A stretch of 35,606 nt of DNA from NCBI GenBank assembly GCA_009695285.1, contig SIBH01000008.1, positions 1 to 35,606 on the forward strand, written 5' to 3'. The stretch comes from Pedosphaera sp. (GTDB lineage Bacteria > Verrucomicrobiota > Verrucomicrobiia > Limisphaerales > SIBH01). The notes under the pieces were generated by a model. The model searched no databases, was not told the origin of the DNA, and saw only the letters and a list, made by a program, of their open reading frames with translations. Both the position numbers and the translations under genes were made by a program. This document shows, piece by piece, positions 17,034 through 24,788 of the stretch. The stretch's first letter is position 1. Every line of letters starts with the position of its first letter.

Positions 17034-18089
17034 TCAATGCCGGGCGGCTTGCTTCTGCAGTGTGTGCACGGTTTTGAGGTGGGCGTAGCCGACAAGCTTG
17101 CGCCGCGGTTCGTCCCAGAGACGGTAGGTGAAAGATTTGAAGCTGGAGAACAGCGTCACGGGCTTGACGCTTTGAAACAGCGGCTCCGCTTCGTGACATT
17201 TCTCCAAGTAATAATTGGGAATGCGCGGGCTGAGATGGTGAATGTGATGGAAGCCGATGTTGCCGGAGAACCATTGGAGGATTTTGGGCAGCTTGTAAAA
17301 CGAACTCCCTTGGAGCGCTGCCTGCGTATAATCCCATTCGGCGTTGCGCTCCCAGTAAACTCCGTCGAACTGGTGCTGCACGTAAAACAGCCACACCCCT
17401 GCCGTGCCGGCCACCGCCGTCACCGTCAACTGGATCAGCAGATAGTCCTTGAAGCCGAACAACCCGCCCATCCCTAGGACCATACCCAAAATCGCCAAGT
17501 TCGTCCAATGCACCGAGTGCCGCTCCCGCTGGCTCGCGCCCGGAGTCGGAAACCGCTGCCGAATGGCGAACAGGAACAGCGGCGCAATCACGAAAAGCAC
17601 GAACGGATTCCGCGCCAACCGGTAGGCGAACCGCCGCCAGCGCGAGGACTCCAGATATTCCTGCACGGTCAGCGTCCACACGTCACCCGTGCCGCGCCGG
17701 TCCAGGTCGCCGCTCGTCGAATGATGCAGGGCGTGTTCCCAGCGCCAGTGAAAGTAAGGCGTCAAGGTCAGCACGCCGGTGAGGAAGCCCACCACGTCAT
17801 TGGCAGCCCGCGATTTGAAAAACGAGCTGTGCCCGCAGTCATGGTGAATGATGAAGGTCCGCACCACAAATCCCGCCGCCAAGATTGCCAGCGGGAGGAC
17901 GAGCCAATAAGACACCTCCCTGCTGAGATACATCAGATACCACAGGCCCGCGTAGGGGATGAGCGTGTTCGCGACCTGCCAGACGCCCCGGCCGACCGAG
18001 GGCTTCTGGTAGCGGGCCACGATTTCCTTCCACGCCGGCGACTCGTTGGAGAGTACCTTCTGCGCCAAAGTCGGTTCGTTTTTTTTCAT
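17034..18089 (-). CDS. Membrane fatty acid desaturase
   Basis: The 351-residue protein belongs to the membrane di-iron fatty acid desaturase family. The three histidine boxes are clear: HHDCGH (residues 82-87), HALHH (119-123) and HHIHH (281-285). Hydrophobic segments lie at about 37-78, 100-112, 162-177 and 196-236. Such enzymes insert a cis double bond into acyl chains using oxygen and electrons from ferredoxin or cytochrome b5-type donors. The box pattern is closest to the delta-12/omega-6 type, but regiospecificity cannot be read from sequence. I chose ATG 18089 (MKKNEPTLAQ) rather than the longer open frame to 18134. It is divergent from the FxLYD gene. The frame continues 35 codons past its TGA (see 16926-17033). 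Confidence 0.88.
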   Translation of the reverse strand: MKKNEPTLAQKVLSNESPAWKEIVARYQKPSVGRGVWQVANTLIPYAGLWYLMYLSREVSYWLVLPLAILAAGFVVRTFIIHHDCGHSSFFKSRAANDVVGFLTGVLTLTPYFHWRWEHALHHSTSGDLDRRGTGDVWTLTVQEYLESSRWRRFAYRLARNPFVLFVIAPLFLFAIRQRFPTPGASQRERHSVHWTNLAILGMVLGMGGLFGFKDYLLIQLTVTAVAGTAGVWLFYVQHQFDGVYWERNAEWDYTQAALQGSSFYKLPKILQWFSGNIGFHHIHHLSPRIPNYYLEKCHEAEPLFQSVKPVTLFSSFKSFTYRLWDEPRRKLVGYAHLKTVHTLQKQAARH

Positions 18090-18313
18090 GCAATTTTTTT
18101 CTGCGCGACCGCCGGTCGATGGTGTGCGGATCACGGAAGATCGACGATCAAACCACAGTAGTGGGCGGCGGCGGACGTGGCAACGCGCAAAGAAAATTAT
18201 CTTTGAATATTTTTGCGACGAACCGGTGACGGGCGCAGTTGATTAAATTTGAAATTGTCTTTCCCGGTCTGATTCGTGCCGCCAGAGTGCGGCGGCATTC
18301 ATCAAACGACGAC

Positions 18314-18934
18314 ATGGCCGACAACCAGTTCTTGATCTGCGACTGCCCGCACTGCGCCGGGTCCATCGAATATCCCGCCGAGGGCGGCGGGATGGTCGTG
18401 CCCTGCCCGCATTGCGAGGCCAGCATGAGCCTGCCGGTGCCGTTCGCCCCGGAAACGCCCGAGGAAGAAGCGTCCGTGGCACCGGCGGGAAAAAGCCGGA
18501 GCTGGACCAGCTGGATCATCGGGTTGGTGGCCGTGGCAGCGGCGGCCGGCGTGTTCATCGTCTGGCCGCAGTTCAAACCACCGCCCCGGCCGGTGACCGC
18601 CCGGCCGCCACCAGCCAGGACCAACGCGCCGCCGCCGGCCCACACCGTGCTGACGAACCTGCCGGAGGGGTTGACCGTGAGCGAGGTGCTCATGGAGAAG
18701 GCGCCCGCCGGCACGCTGGTCTATGTGGTGGGCGCAGTGAAAAACGAAAGCACCCGCCAGCGCTTCGGCGTCAAAGTGGAGCTGGACCTGTTCGACAACA
18801 AGAACACGAAAATTGGCGTGGCGACCGATTACCAGCCGGTGATCGAGCCGCAGGCGGAGTGGCGTTTCCGCGCGCTCGTGCTGGACGCCAAGGCGGCCAG
18901 CGCCCGGCTGGCCGCATTGAAAGAAGAGCAATGA
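18314..18934 (+). CDS. Zinc-ribbon, single-pass membrane protein with FxLYD domain
   Basis: The 206-residue product begins with a zinc-ribbon made of CPHC at residues 11-14 and CPHC at 31-34. A Pro/Glu linker, one transmembrane helix (about 67-85, 'SWIIGLVAVAAAAGVFIVW') and a Pro/Ala-rich stalk follow. The C-terminal domain at about 128-195 ('GTLVYVVGAVKNESTRQRFGVKV') matches the FxLYD type, an extracytoplasmic beta-sandwich of unknown role. The zinc ribbon should be cytoplasmic and the FxLYD domain outside. Its TGA overlaps the next ATG as ATGA, so it is translationally coupled to the CotH-like gene and probably works with it. Confidence 0.8.
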   Translation: MADNQFLICDCPHCAGSIEYPAEGGGMVVPCPHCEASMSLPVPFAPETPEEEASVAPAGKSRSWTSWIIGLVAVAAAAGVFIVWPQFKPPPRPVTARPPPARTNAPPPAHTVLTNLPEGLTVSEVLMEKAPAGTLVYVVGAVKNESTRQRFGVKVELDLFDNKNTKIGVATDYQPVIEPQAEWRFRALVLDAKAASARLAALKEEQ

Positions 18935-20085
18935 GCATGAAAACCGTCGGCACCATCATCCTCGCCGCCGCGCTGTTTCTTTCGGCCACCGCCCCGCTCC
19001 CCGGCGCGGAACCGGTCAAGAAGAAGGCGGCGGAAGGCGACAAACTGTTCGCGCAGCCGCAGGTGCTGCACTTGCAGATTGAAATTTCCACCGCCAACGC
19101 CGCTCTGCTCAAGGCCGAACCAAAAAAATACGTGCGGGGCGTCCTCCGCGAGGGTGCCAAGGTTTACGCCGCCGTCGGCATCCGGCTCAAGGGCAGTGAA
19201 AGCTTCCAGCCCTTCGACAAAAAACCGGGCCTGGCCGTGAAGTTCAACGAATACGTGCCGGGCACGTCCTTCCACGGGCAGAAAAAAATTCTACTCAACA
19301 ACTGCCTGCAGGATCCCACCTGCCTGAGCGAGGTCATCGGCGGGGAAATCTTCCGCAGCGCGGGCGTGCCGGCGGCGCGCGTGGTCTTCGCGCGCGTCGA
19401 ACTCAACGGGCGCGATCTCGGATTCTACACGCTGGTCGAGGCAGCCAGCCCCGATTTTCTCACCCGCTATTTCAAGGACGCCAAAGGGCGTCTCTACGAA
19501 GGCGCGGCCGCCGACGTGCACGAAAGGCTGGAGCAGGATTCCGGGGAAATTTCCAAGGACCAGTCCGATCTGCAGGCCCTCGCCGCCGCCGCCGCCGAGA
19601 AGGACCCGGTGCTGCGGTTCAAGAAGCTTTCCACGCTGCTCGACATGGATCGTTTTATCTCATTCGTCGCCGCCGAGATTTTCACCGGCCATCACATGGG
19701 CTATGCGCTGGCCGGGGACAATTACCGGATCTATCACGATGTGGCGACCGATCAGATGACGTTTCTCCCGCACGGCCTGGATGTGCTGTTTGAAAAACCG
19801 GCCAGCCCGCTCGTGCCGGAGTGGAAAGGACTCGTCGCTAAGGCCGTTTTGGAAGCACCCGAAGGCCGGCGCCGCTACCACAACCGGATGACCGCCCTGC
19901 TCGCCACCTCGTTCAGCGCGGAGACGCTCCAGAAGCGCATCGACGAACTGGCCGGCGTCATCCGCGCCGAGGCCAAAGGTGACACCGCGCGCGGCTGGAC
20001 CTTCGACGAGGCGGTGACGGCCTTGCGCGAACGGGTCGCGGCACGGTGCAAATTTGTGACCGAGGAGTTGAACCGGCAGAAGTAG
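18931..20085 (+). CDS. Exported CotH-like protein (second copy)
   Basis: This 384-residue protein has a signal peptide (about 1-26, ending 'PLPGAEP') and a compact CotH-like domain: 'VGIRLKGSESFQPFDKKPG', 'KKILLNNCLQDPTCLSEVIG', 'FYTLVEAA' (E170) and 'FLPHGLDVLFEK' (D284). It lacks the 'DWN' form of the active-site motif seen in the CotH-like protein at 14128, having 'HGLD' instead, a variant I associate with PVC-group proteins. It also lacks chitobiase-type repeats and the Gly/Pro-rich insert. Kinase activity on exported proteins is inferred from the family only. The start is fixed by the ATGA overlap with the FxLYD gene, with a purine-rich GAAGAG just before it. Confidence 0.82.
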   Translation: MSMKTVGTIILAAALFLSATAPLPGAEPVKKKAAEGDKLFAQPQVLHLQIEISTANAALLKAEPKKYVRGVLREGAKVYAAVGIRLKGSESFQPFDKKPGLAVKFNEYVPGTSFHGQKKILLNNCLQDPTCLSEVIGGEIFRSAGVPAARVVFARVELNGRDLGFYTLVEAASPDFLTRYFKDAKGRLYEGAAADVHERLEQDSGEISKDQSDLQALAAAAAEKDPVLRFKKLSTLLDMDRFISFVAAEIFTGHHMGYALAGDNYRIYHDVATDQMTFLPHGLDVLFEKPASPLVPEWKGLVAKAVLEAPEGRRRYHNRMTALLATSFSAETLQKRIDELAGVIRAEAKGDTARGWTFDEAVTALRERVAARCKFVTEELNRQK

Positions 20086-20100
20086 CCGCCGAACCCCGCC

Positions 20101-20129
20101 TTGTCCGCCGCGCGCCGTTGCCCTACCTT
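20101..20129 (+). promoter_or_regulatory. Possible promoter of the FtsX-type permease gene
   Basis: TTGTCC (20101-20106) and TACCTT (20124-20129) are separated by 17 bases. Transcription would start near 20136, at or just before the start codon (GTG 20136 or ATG 20142). The match is moderate, but the form agrees with the better promoters at 22574 and 28489. Confidence 0.35.
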
Positions 20130-20141
20130 TCCGCCGTGCGC

Positions 20142-21305
20142 ATGGCGCTGCCCCTGACCTACAACCTCCGCAACGTCTTCGTCCGCTGGCGCGCGACGCT
20201 GGCCACGGTGCTGGGCGTCGCTCTCGTAGTGGCGGTCTATCTTCTCGTGCAATCGCTCGCCGTCGGCCTCGAGAAATCCAGCCAGAACACCGGCGACCCG
20301 CGCAACGTCATGATCGTCCGCAAAGGCTCCACCGCCGAATCCAGCAGCCAGGTTTCCCGCGAGGCCCTGAAAATGATCCAATACCTCCCGCAGATCGCGC
20401 GCGACGAACTGGGTCGTCCGCTCATTTCCGGCGACGTCCTCGTGCTCATCAACCTGCCGCGCCTCGAAAACAACGGCGAAGCCAATGTCCTCATGCGCGG
20501 CGTTTCGCCGATGGGTCTCCAGTTGCGCCCGCAGGTCACGCTGACCAACGGCCACTGGTTCACACCCGGCCAGCGCGAAGTCGTCGTCAGCCGGCGGCTG
20601 GCCGCGCGCTTCGCCCATTTCCAAATCGGCGACAAATTCAAAACCGGCGGCAAGGAACTCACCGTGGCCGGCTGGTTCGACGGACATAGCAGCGCGTTCG
20701 ATTCCGAAGTCTGGATGGACGCCGACGAGGCACGCTCCGTCTTCGACCGGGAAAATTATTCTAGTATGCTGGTGCGCGTGACCGACGCCGCGGCGGCGGA
20801 GGCGCTCGCCGGGCGCGTCGAGACGGACCGGCGCCTGACACTGCGTGCGATTCCCGAACTGAAATATTACAGCGCCCAGACCATGACCGCGACGCCCATC
20901 AAATACCTCGGCAAATTCCTCGCCACCGCCATGTCCATCGGCGCGGTCTTCGCCGCCATGAACACCATGTATGCCAGCGTCGGCTCGCGCACGCGGGAGA
21001 TCGGAACCCTGCGCGTGCTCGGCTACCGGCGGCGGACGATCCTGATCGGCATCCTGATCGAAGGCTCGTTCCTAGCGCTGCTCGGCGGCGTGCTTGGCTG
21101 CCTCATCGCGCTGCCCATGCACGGCTACACCACCGGAACGATCAGTTTCGAAAGTTTCAGCGAAACCGTCTTCCAATTCCGCATCACGCCCCGGCTGGGG
21201 GCGGAAGGGCTGATCTTCTCCTTGCTGGTTGGGCTGATTGGCAGCCTCCTACCAGCCTTGCGCGCGGCCCGCCTGCCCGTGATCGCGGCGCTAAAATCAG
21301 TTTGA
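20142..21305 (+). CDS. ABC transporter permease, MacB/FtsX type
   Basis: The 387-residue product has the MacB/FtsX layout: one N-terminal membrane helix ('TLATVLGVALVVAVYLLVQS'), a large periplasmic domain, and three C-terminal helices in the FtsX domain ('FLATAMSIGAVFAAMNTMYASV', 'GSFLALLGGVLGCLIALPM', 'LIFSLLVGLIGSLLPAL'). The coupling segment 'SRTREIGTLRVLGYRRRTILIGIL' lies between the first two of these. These permeases drive mechanotransmission or efflux rather than classic import. The next gene is a periplasmic adaptor, as in MacAB systems, but no ATPase gene sits beside them; the nearest is the LolD-type gene at 23882. ATG 20142 is preferred over GTG 20136. Confidence 0.85.
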   Translation: MALPLTYNLRNVFVRWRATLATVLGVALVVAVYLLVQSLAVGLEKSSQNTGDPRNVMIVRKGSTAESSSQVSREALKMIQYLPQIARDELGRPLISGDVLVLINLPRLENNGEANVLMRGVSPMGLQLRPQVTLTNGHWFTPGQREVVVSRRLAARFAHFQIGDKFKTGGKELTVAGWFDGHSSAFDSEVWMDADEARSVFDRENYSSMLVRVTDAAAAEALAGRVETDRRLTLRAIPELKYYSAQTMTATPIKYLGKFLATAMSIGAVFAAMNTMYASVGSRTREIGTLRVLGYRRRTILIGILIEGSFLALLGGVLGCLIALPMHGYTTGTISFESFSETVFQFRITPRLGAEGLIFSLLVGLIGSLLPALRAARLPVIAALKSV

Positions 21306-21308
21306 AAG

Positions 21309-21333
21309 GTAGCGGCGGGACGCCCGCCGCTAC
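21309..21333. repeat. Short perfect palindrome after the permease gene
   Basis: Eleven-base arms (GTAGCGGCGGG and its complement) flank a three-base loop. No T-run follows, so it is either a rho-independent-like stem without a tail or a small intergenic palindromic repeat. Confidence 0.5.
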
Positions 21334-21436
21334 GAAAGCCCGCGCCCCGCCCAATGCCCCCAAATTATTTTCGTGATTCAACCTCGCGAAACGAGTTTAG
21401 TGGGCGGGTGCCCAATCACCCGACACCGGCCGCCCG

Positions 21437-22402
21437 ATGAATTCCGACCAACTCGACAAACTCCGCATCCAGAGCAGCGACCGCCGCCGGCCGTGGGGCG
21501 GCATCTTCGCGATCTTCGCCGCCGTCATTCTCCTCACCGGCGTCGCGCTTTTCTTCGCCTGGCCCCGGGACAGCGATGGCCGCCGCACCTTCGGAAAAAC
21601 CCGCGCCGCCGCGACCAACTCCACCGCCAGCGCCACCACCGCCCCGGCCCAAAACACCAACGGCCTCCTCTTCACCGTCAGCGGCTACATCATCAACCGC
21701 GAGCGCATCGAACTCAGCCCGCGCTTTCTCGGCGTCGTGAAATGGATCGGCGTCAAGAAGGGCGACGCCGTGACCAACGGGCAGGTCGTCGTCCTCCTCG
21801 ACGACGCCGAGCAGAAGGCCCGCCTCGCCGAGGCGGAAAGCCGCGTGGCCAGCGCCCGCGTCACCGTCAGCAAGACCGAACTGGATTACGAACGCATCCG
21901 CAAGCTCATCGCCGCGAACATCGAGAGCAAACAGAACGAGGACGACTTTCGGCTCCGCGTCGAATCCGCCAAGGCCAGCCTCAAGGAAGCCGACGCCCAT
22001 CTCGAATTGAACAAGACCTACCACGACTGGACCGTGATCCGCTCGCCGATCAACGGCGTGGTCATGGAAAAACTGGCCGTGGCCGGCGCGCTCGTCACCC
22101 CGCAAAGTTTCGGCGGCACGCGCGGCCCCAGCACCGCCGTCCTCGCCGTGGCCGACCCGAAGGATTTGCAGGTGGAGATTGATTTGAACGAGGAATACGT
22201 GGGCAAAGTTTATCTCCAGCAGCCCTGCCGCGTCAGTCCCGAGGCGTATCCCAAAAAAATTTACACCGGCTACGTGGCGGAGATGGCGCCGGAAGCCAAC
22301 CGGCAGAAAGGGACGCTGCAAATCAAGGTCCAGATTCGCGACCCGGACCAATTCCTCAAGCCCGAGCTGAGCGCCAAGGTGGATTTCCTCGCCAAGCCCT
22401 GA
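21437..22402 (+). CDS. Periplasmic adaptor (HlyD/MacA-type membrane fusion protein)
   Basis: The 321-residue protein has one N-terminal membrane anchor (about 22-42, 'IFAIFAAVILLTGVALFFAW'). A Thr/Ala-rich spacer is followed by a split lipoyl-like domain ('GVVKWIGVKKGDAVTNGQVV' and 'IRSPINGVVMEKLAVAGA'), an alpha-hairpin (about 115-195), and a beta-barrel ('LQVEIDLNEEYVGKV'). Such adaptors bridge an inner-membrane transporter and an outer-membrane channel. Together with the permease at 20142 it resembles a MacAB-type pair lacking its own ATPase. The 131-base gap before it holds the palindrome at 21309 and no clear promoter. Confidence 0.85.
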   Translation: MNSDQLDKLRIQSSDRRRPWGGIFAIFAAVILLTGVALFFAWPRDSDGRRTFGKTRAAATNSTASATTAPAQNTNGLLFTVSGYIINRERIELSPRFLGVVKWIGVKKGDAVTNGQVVVLLDDAEQKARLAEAESRVASARVTVSKTELDYERIRKLIAANIESKQNEDDFRLRVESAKASLKEADAHLELNKTYHDWTVIRSPINGVVMEKLAVAGALVTPQSFGGTRGPSTAVLAVADPKDLQVEIDLNEEYVGKVYLQQPCRVSPEAYPKKIYTGYVAEMAPEANRQKGTLQIKVQIRDPDQFLKPELSAKVDFLAKP

Positions 22403-22458
22403 GCCGGCTGCACCAGGAATATCCTGGCTCGCTGGTGATGTCCTGTTTTATACATCTC

Positions 22459-22539
22459 CGGAGCGCGGCTGTGTCGTCCTCGACCAGCCGCAGCAGGGTT
22501 GCAAGTGCTGCGACTGGTCTGCGACACAGCCGCGCTCCG
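22459..22539. repeat. Long near-perfect hairpin element
   Basis: The outer 18 bases (starting CGGAGCGCGG) are perfectly complementary to the last 18. The inner part (ACCAGCCGCAGCA against TGCTGCGACTGGT) also pairs with one mismatch, leaving a loop of about ten bases. The whole 81-base unit would fold into one long stem. It sits between the adaptor gene and the lolC promoter and may be a mobile-type palindromic repeat that also stops transcription. Confidence 0.7.
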
Positions 22540-22573
22540 TTCAAATTCGGACACGCCCGCTCGCCCCGCCTCG

Positions 22574-22602
22574 TTGACACTCCCCTGCCCCGCGTCTAGC
22601 CT
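22574..22602 (+). promoter_or_regulatory. Promoter of the LolC/LolD pair, probably leaderless
   Basis: TTGACA (22574-22579), a 17-base spacer and TAGCCT (22597-22602) form a good promoter. The ATG at 22612 is only ten bases beyond the -10 box, so the message would have almost no leader. Confidence 0.6.
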
Positions 22603-22611
22603 TTCGCCCCA

Positions 22612-23889
22612 ATGTCACGGCTGCCATTCGAACTGTCCCTCGCGCTGCGCTACCTGCGTCCCAAGCGCACGTTCGTCTCGGTCATCACCCTCATCTCCAT
22701 CATCGGCGTCATGCTCGGCGTGGCCGTGCTCATCATCGTCATCGCCGTGATGAGCGGATTCGACCGTGAATGGCGCGAGCGCATCCTCTCCTTCAACGCC
22801 CATCTCAAGATCGTCAAAACCGAATCGACGATGCCCAACTACGCGCTGGCCATGAGCCTGGTCGCCACGAACCAAAACGTGAAAGGCGTCGCCCCCTACG
22901 TGCTCGGCCAGGTGCTGGTGAAATCCCAGCCCGCCAGCGGCGACGCGATGATCCGCGGCCCGGTGCTGCGCGGCATCGATCCGCGGCACGAGTCGAACGT
23001 GAGCGTGCTGCCGAAAAGCATCGCCCCGGACAAGGGGAAGTTTGATCTGCGCGGCAAGGGCGTGGTGGTCGGCACCGAGTTCGCGCGCGACATGCGGTTG
23101 AACGTGGGGGATCACCTGGCGGTTTACTCGCCGCGCAGCCTGGAGAAGATGGAAAAGGCCCGCAACCGCGCGGACGCCGAGGCGATTCTGCCGGAGGATT
23201 TCGAGGTGCGCGGCATCTTCGACGTGGGGTTCAACGATTTTAATTTCATGATGATCGTTACCTCGCTGGAGAACGCTCAGGAACTCTACGGTCTGGACAA
23301 TGCCGTCCACGGCCTCTACGTGATGCTTCACGATCCGTTCAAGGTGAACGAAGTCCGCGACCAACTGCAACGGGCGCTCGGCCCGGATTATCACGGCCTG
23401 ACCTGGATGGAGGAGAACTCGCAGATCTTCGGCGCGCTGGCCACGGAGAAAACCATGATGTACGTCATCCTTTTTATTGTGATGATCGTGGCGTCCTTCG
23501 CCATCGTGAATTCGGAAATCACTTTTGCCGTGAATAAAATGAAAGAGATCGGCCTGCTCAAGGCGCTCGGCGCTTACAACCGGCAGGTGATGGTGATCTT
23601 TCTCAGCCACAGTATGGGCGTGGGCCTCCTCGGCGTCGGCCTCGGCCTGCTGGTGGGCCGCGTGGCTCTCGCCTACATGAACAACCTGCTGAACGCAATC
23701 CGCAGCCTCGCGCACATCGATCTGCTGCCCGCCGGCATCTACCAGATTCACGAACTGCCCTACCTCCTGCTGCCGATGGATGTGGCGATCATCTGTGGGG
23801 GTGGCTTTTTAATCTGCGTGCTGGCCGGCTTCCTGCCTGCGTGGCAGGCGGCGCGACTCGCGCCCGTGGAGGCGTTGCGCAATGAGTGA
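22612..23889 (+). CDS. lolC: Lipoprotein-releasing ABC transporter permease, LolC/LolE type
   Basis: The 425-residue protein has the LolC/E layout: an N-terminal 'FELSLALRYLRPKRT', a first membrane helix ('GVMLGVAVLIIVIAVMSGF'), a large periplasmic domain ('DHLAVYSPRSLEKM', 'GIFDVGFNDFN'), and three C-terminal helices. The coupling motif 'NKMKEIGLLKALGAYNRQVM' is typical. LolCDE extracts lipoproteins from the inner membrane for transfer to the outer membrane, which fits a Gram-negative envelope. Only one permease is adjacent to lolD, so it probably works as a homodimer (LolF-like) unless another copy exists elsewhere. The gene overlaps lolD by eight bases. Confidence 0.88.
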   Translation: MSRLPFELSLALRYLRPKRTFVSVITLISIIGVMLGVAVLIIVIAVMSGFDREWRERILSFNAHLKIVKTESTMPNYALAMSLVATNQNVKGVAPYVLGQVLVKSQPASGDAMIRGPVLRGIDPRHESNVSVLPKSIAPDKGKFDLRGKGVVVGTEFARDMRLNVGDHLAVYSPRSLEKMEKARNRADAEAILPEDFEVRGIFDVGFNDFNFMMIVTSLENAQELYGLDNAVHGLYVMLHDPFKVNEVRDQLQRALGPDYHGLTWMEENSQIFGALATEKTMMYVILFIVMIVASFAIVNSEITFAVNKMKEIGLLKALGAYNRQVMVIFLSHSMGVGLLGVGLGLLVGRVALAYMNNLLNAIRSLAHIDLLPAGIYQIHELPYLLLPMDVAIICGGGFLICVLAGFLPAWQAARLAPVEALRNE

Positions 23890-24574
23890 CGTCAAATCCA
23901 ACGGCGCGCCGCTGCTCGAAGCCCGCGCGCTCCGCAAGACCTACCAAATCGGCGGACGCCCGCTCGAGGTTCTGCGTGGCGTGAGCCTGACGGTGGCGCG
24001 CGGGGAGATGCTGGCGTTGCGCGGCGCGTCCGGCGCGGGCAAGAGCACCCTGCTCCATCTGCTCGGCGGACTCGACACGCCCAGCGCCGGGCAAATCCAG
24101 TTCGCCGGCCAGCGGCTCGACGCGCTTTCCGGCCCCGAGCTGGCGCGGCTGCGGAACAAGCGCGTTGGTTTCATTTTTCAGGCCTACCATCTCTTCCCCG
24201 AATTCAGCGCGCTGGAAAACGTGATACTGCCCGCCCGCATGGCACGCGTGCCCGCCGCCGAGGCCGTGAAGCGAGGACGCGAACTGCTCGCGCGCGTCGG
24301 CCTTGGTCTGCGGATGGAGCACCGGCCCAACGAGCTTTCCGGCGGCGAACAGCAGCGCGTGACCATCGCCCGCGCGCTGATGAACGCGCCCGAACTCGTT
24401 CTCGCCGACGAGCCGACCGGCAATCTCGATTCCCACACCGGCGAGGAGATCATCGAACTGCTCTGCGCCCTGCGCGCCGAGCGGCAGACCACCCTGCTCA
24501 TCGCCACGCACGACGCCAAAGTCGCCGCCCGCGCCCCGCGCGTGATCGAGCTGGCGGACGGACAGATCGCGTAG
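23882..24574 (+). CDS. lolD: Lipoprotein-releasing ABC transporter ATPase, LolD type
   Basis: This 230-residue ATPase shows Walker A GASGAGKST (48-56), the Q-loop 'FIFQAYHLFPE', the signature LSGGEQQRV (152-160), Walker B LVLADE (172-177), the D-loop 'GNLD' and the switch His H210 ('IATHD'). It belongs to the LolD/MacB ATPase group. Its ATG lies inside the end of lolC, so the two are translated together. It powers LolC, and it might also serve the unpaired MacB-type permease at 20142; that second role is inference. Confidence 0.9.
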   Translation: MSDVKSNGAPLLEARALRKTYQIGGRPLEVLRGVSLTVARGEMLALRGASGAGKSTLLHLLGGLDTPSAGQIQFAGQRLDALSGPELARLRNKRVGFIFQAYHLFPEFSALENVILPARMARVPAAEAVKRGRELLARVGLGLRMEHRPNELSGGEQQRVTIARALMNAPELVLADEPTGNLDSHTGEEIIELLCALRAERQTTLLIATHDAKVAARAPRVIELADGQIA

Positions 24575-24678
24575 CGGCGACGCCCTCGTCGCCGCAGGAT
24601 GGATGCGACGCCCCCGTCGCATTTTTCCCGCTGCAAGGTCTGGCTGACCGCACCCGCCGGGCGACGAGGGGCGTCGCC
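24575..24678. repeat. Three tandem GCGACG...CGTCGC hairpins
   Basis: Three related stems lie in a row: 24575-24594 (8-base arms, 4-base loop), 24603-24622 (8-base arms, 4-base loop) and 24660-24678 (7-base arms). The third is the same core in the opposite orientation. This looks like a small palindromic repeat family that has gathered after lolD. Confidence 0.6.
24603..24626 (+). terminator. Rho-independent terminator-like stem after lolD
   Basis: An 8-base-pair stem (ATGCGACG / CGTCGCAT) with a CCCC loop runs straight into a run of five T. It lies 29 bases after the lolD stop and is the middle unit of the repeat cluster. Confidence 0.55.
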
Positions 24679-24723
24679 GTCCCATCCAGGCGGCGAGGCG
24701 TCTTTTCCACAAAGAAAAGCGAA

Positions 24724-24751
24724 TTGACCGCGCACCAGAATCCACTAGTCT
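24724..24751 (+). promoter_or_regulatory. Promoter of the Gfo/Idh/MocA gene
   Basis: TTGACC (24724-24729), a 16-base spacer and TAGTCT (24746-24751). The TAGnCT form matches the promoter before lolC. The ATG is 38 bases downstream. Confidence 0.5.
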
Positions 24752-24788
24752 CGCCGCAGAGCCCGCTAACATCATCAAAAAATATTTT

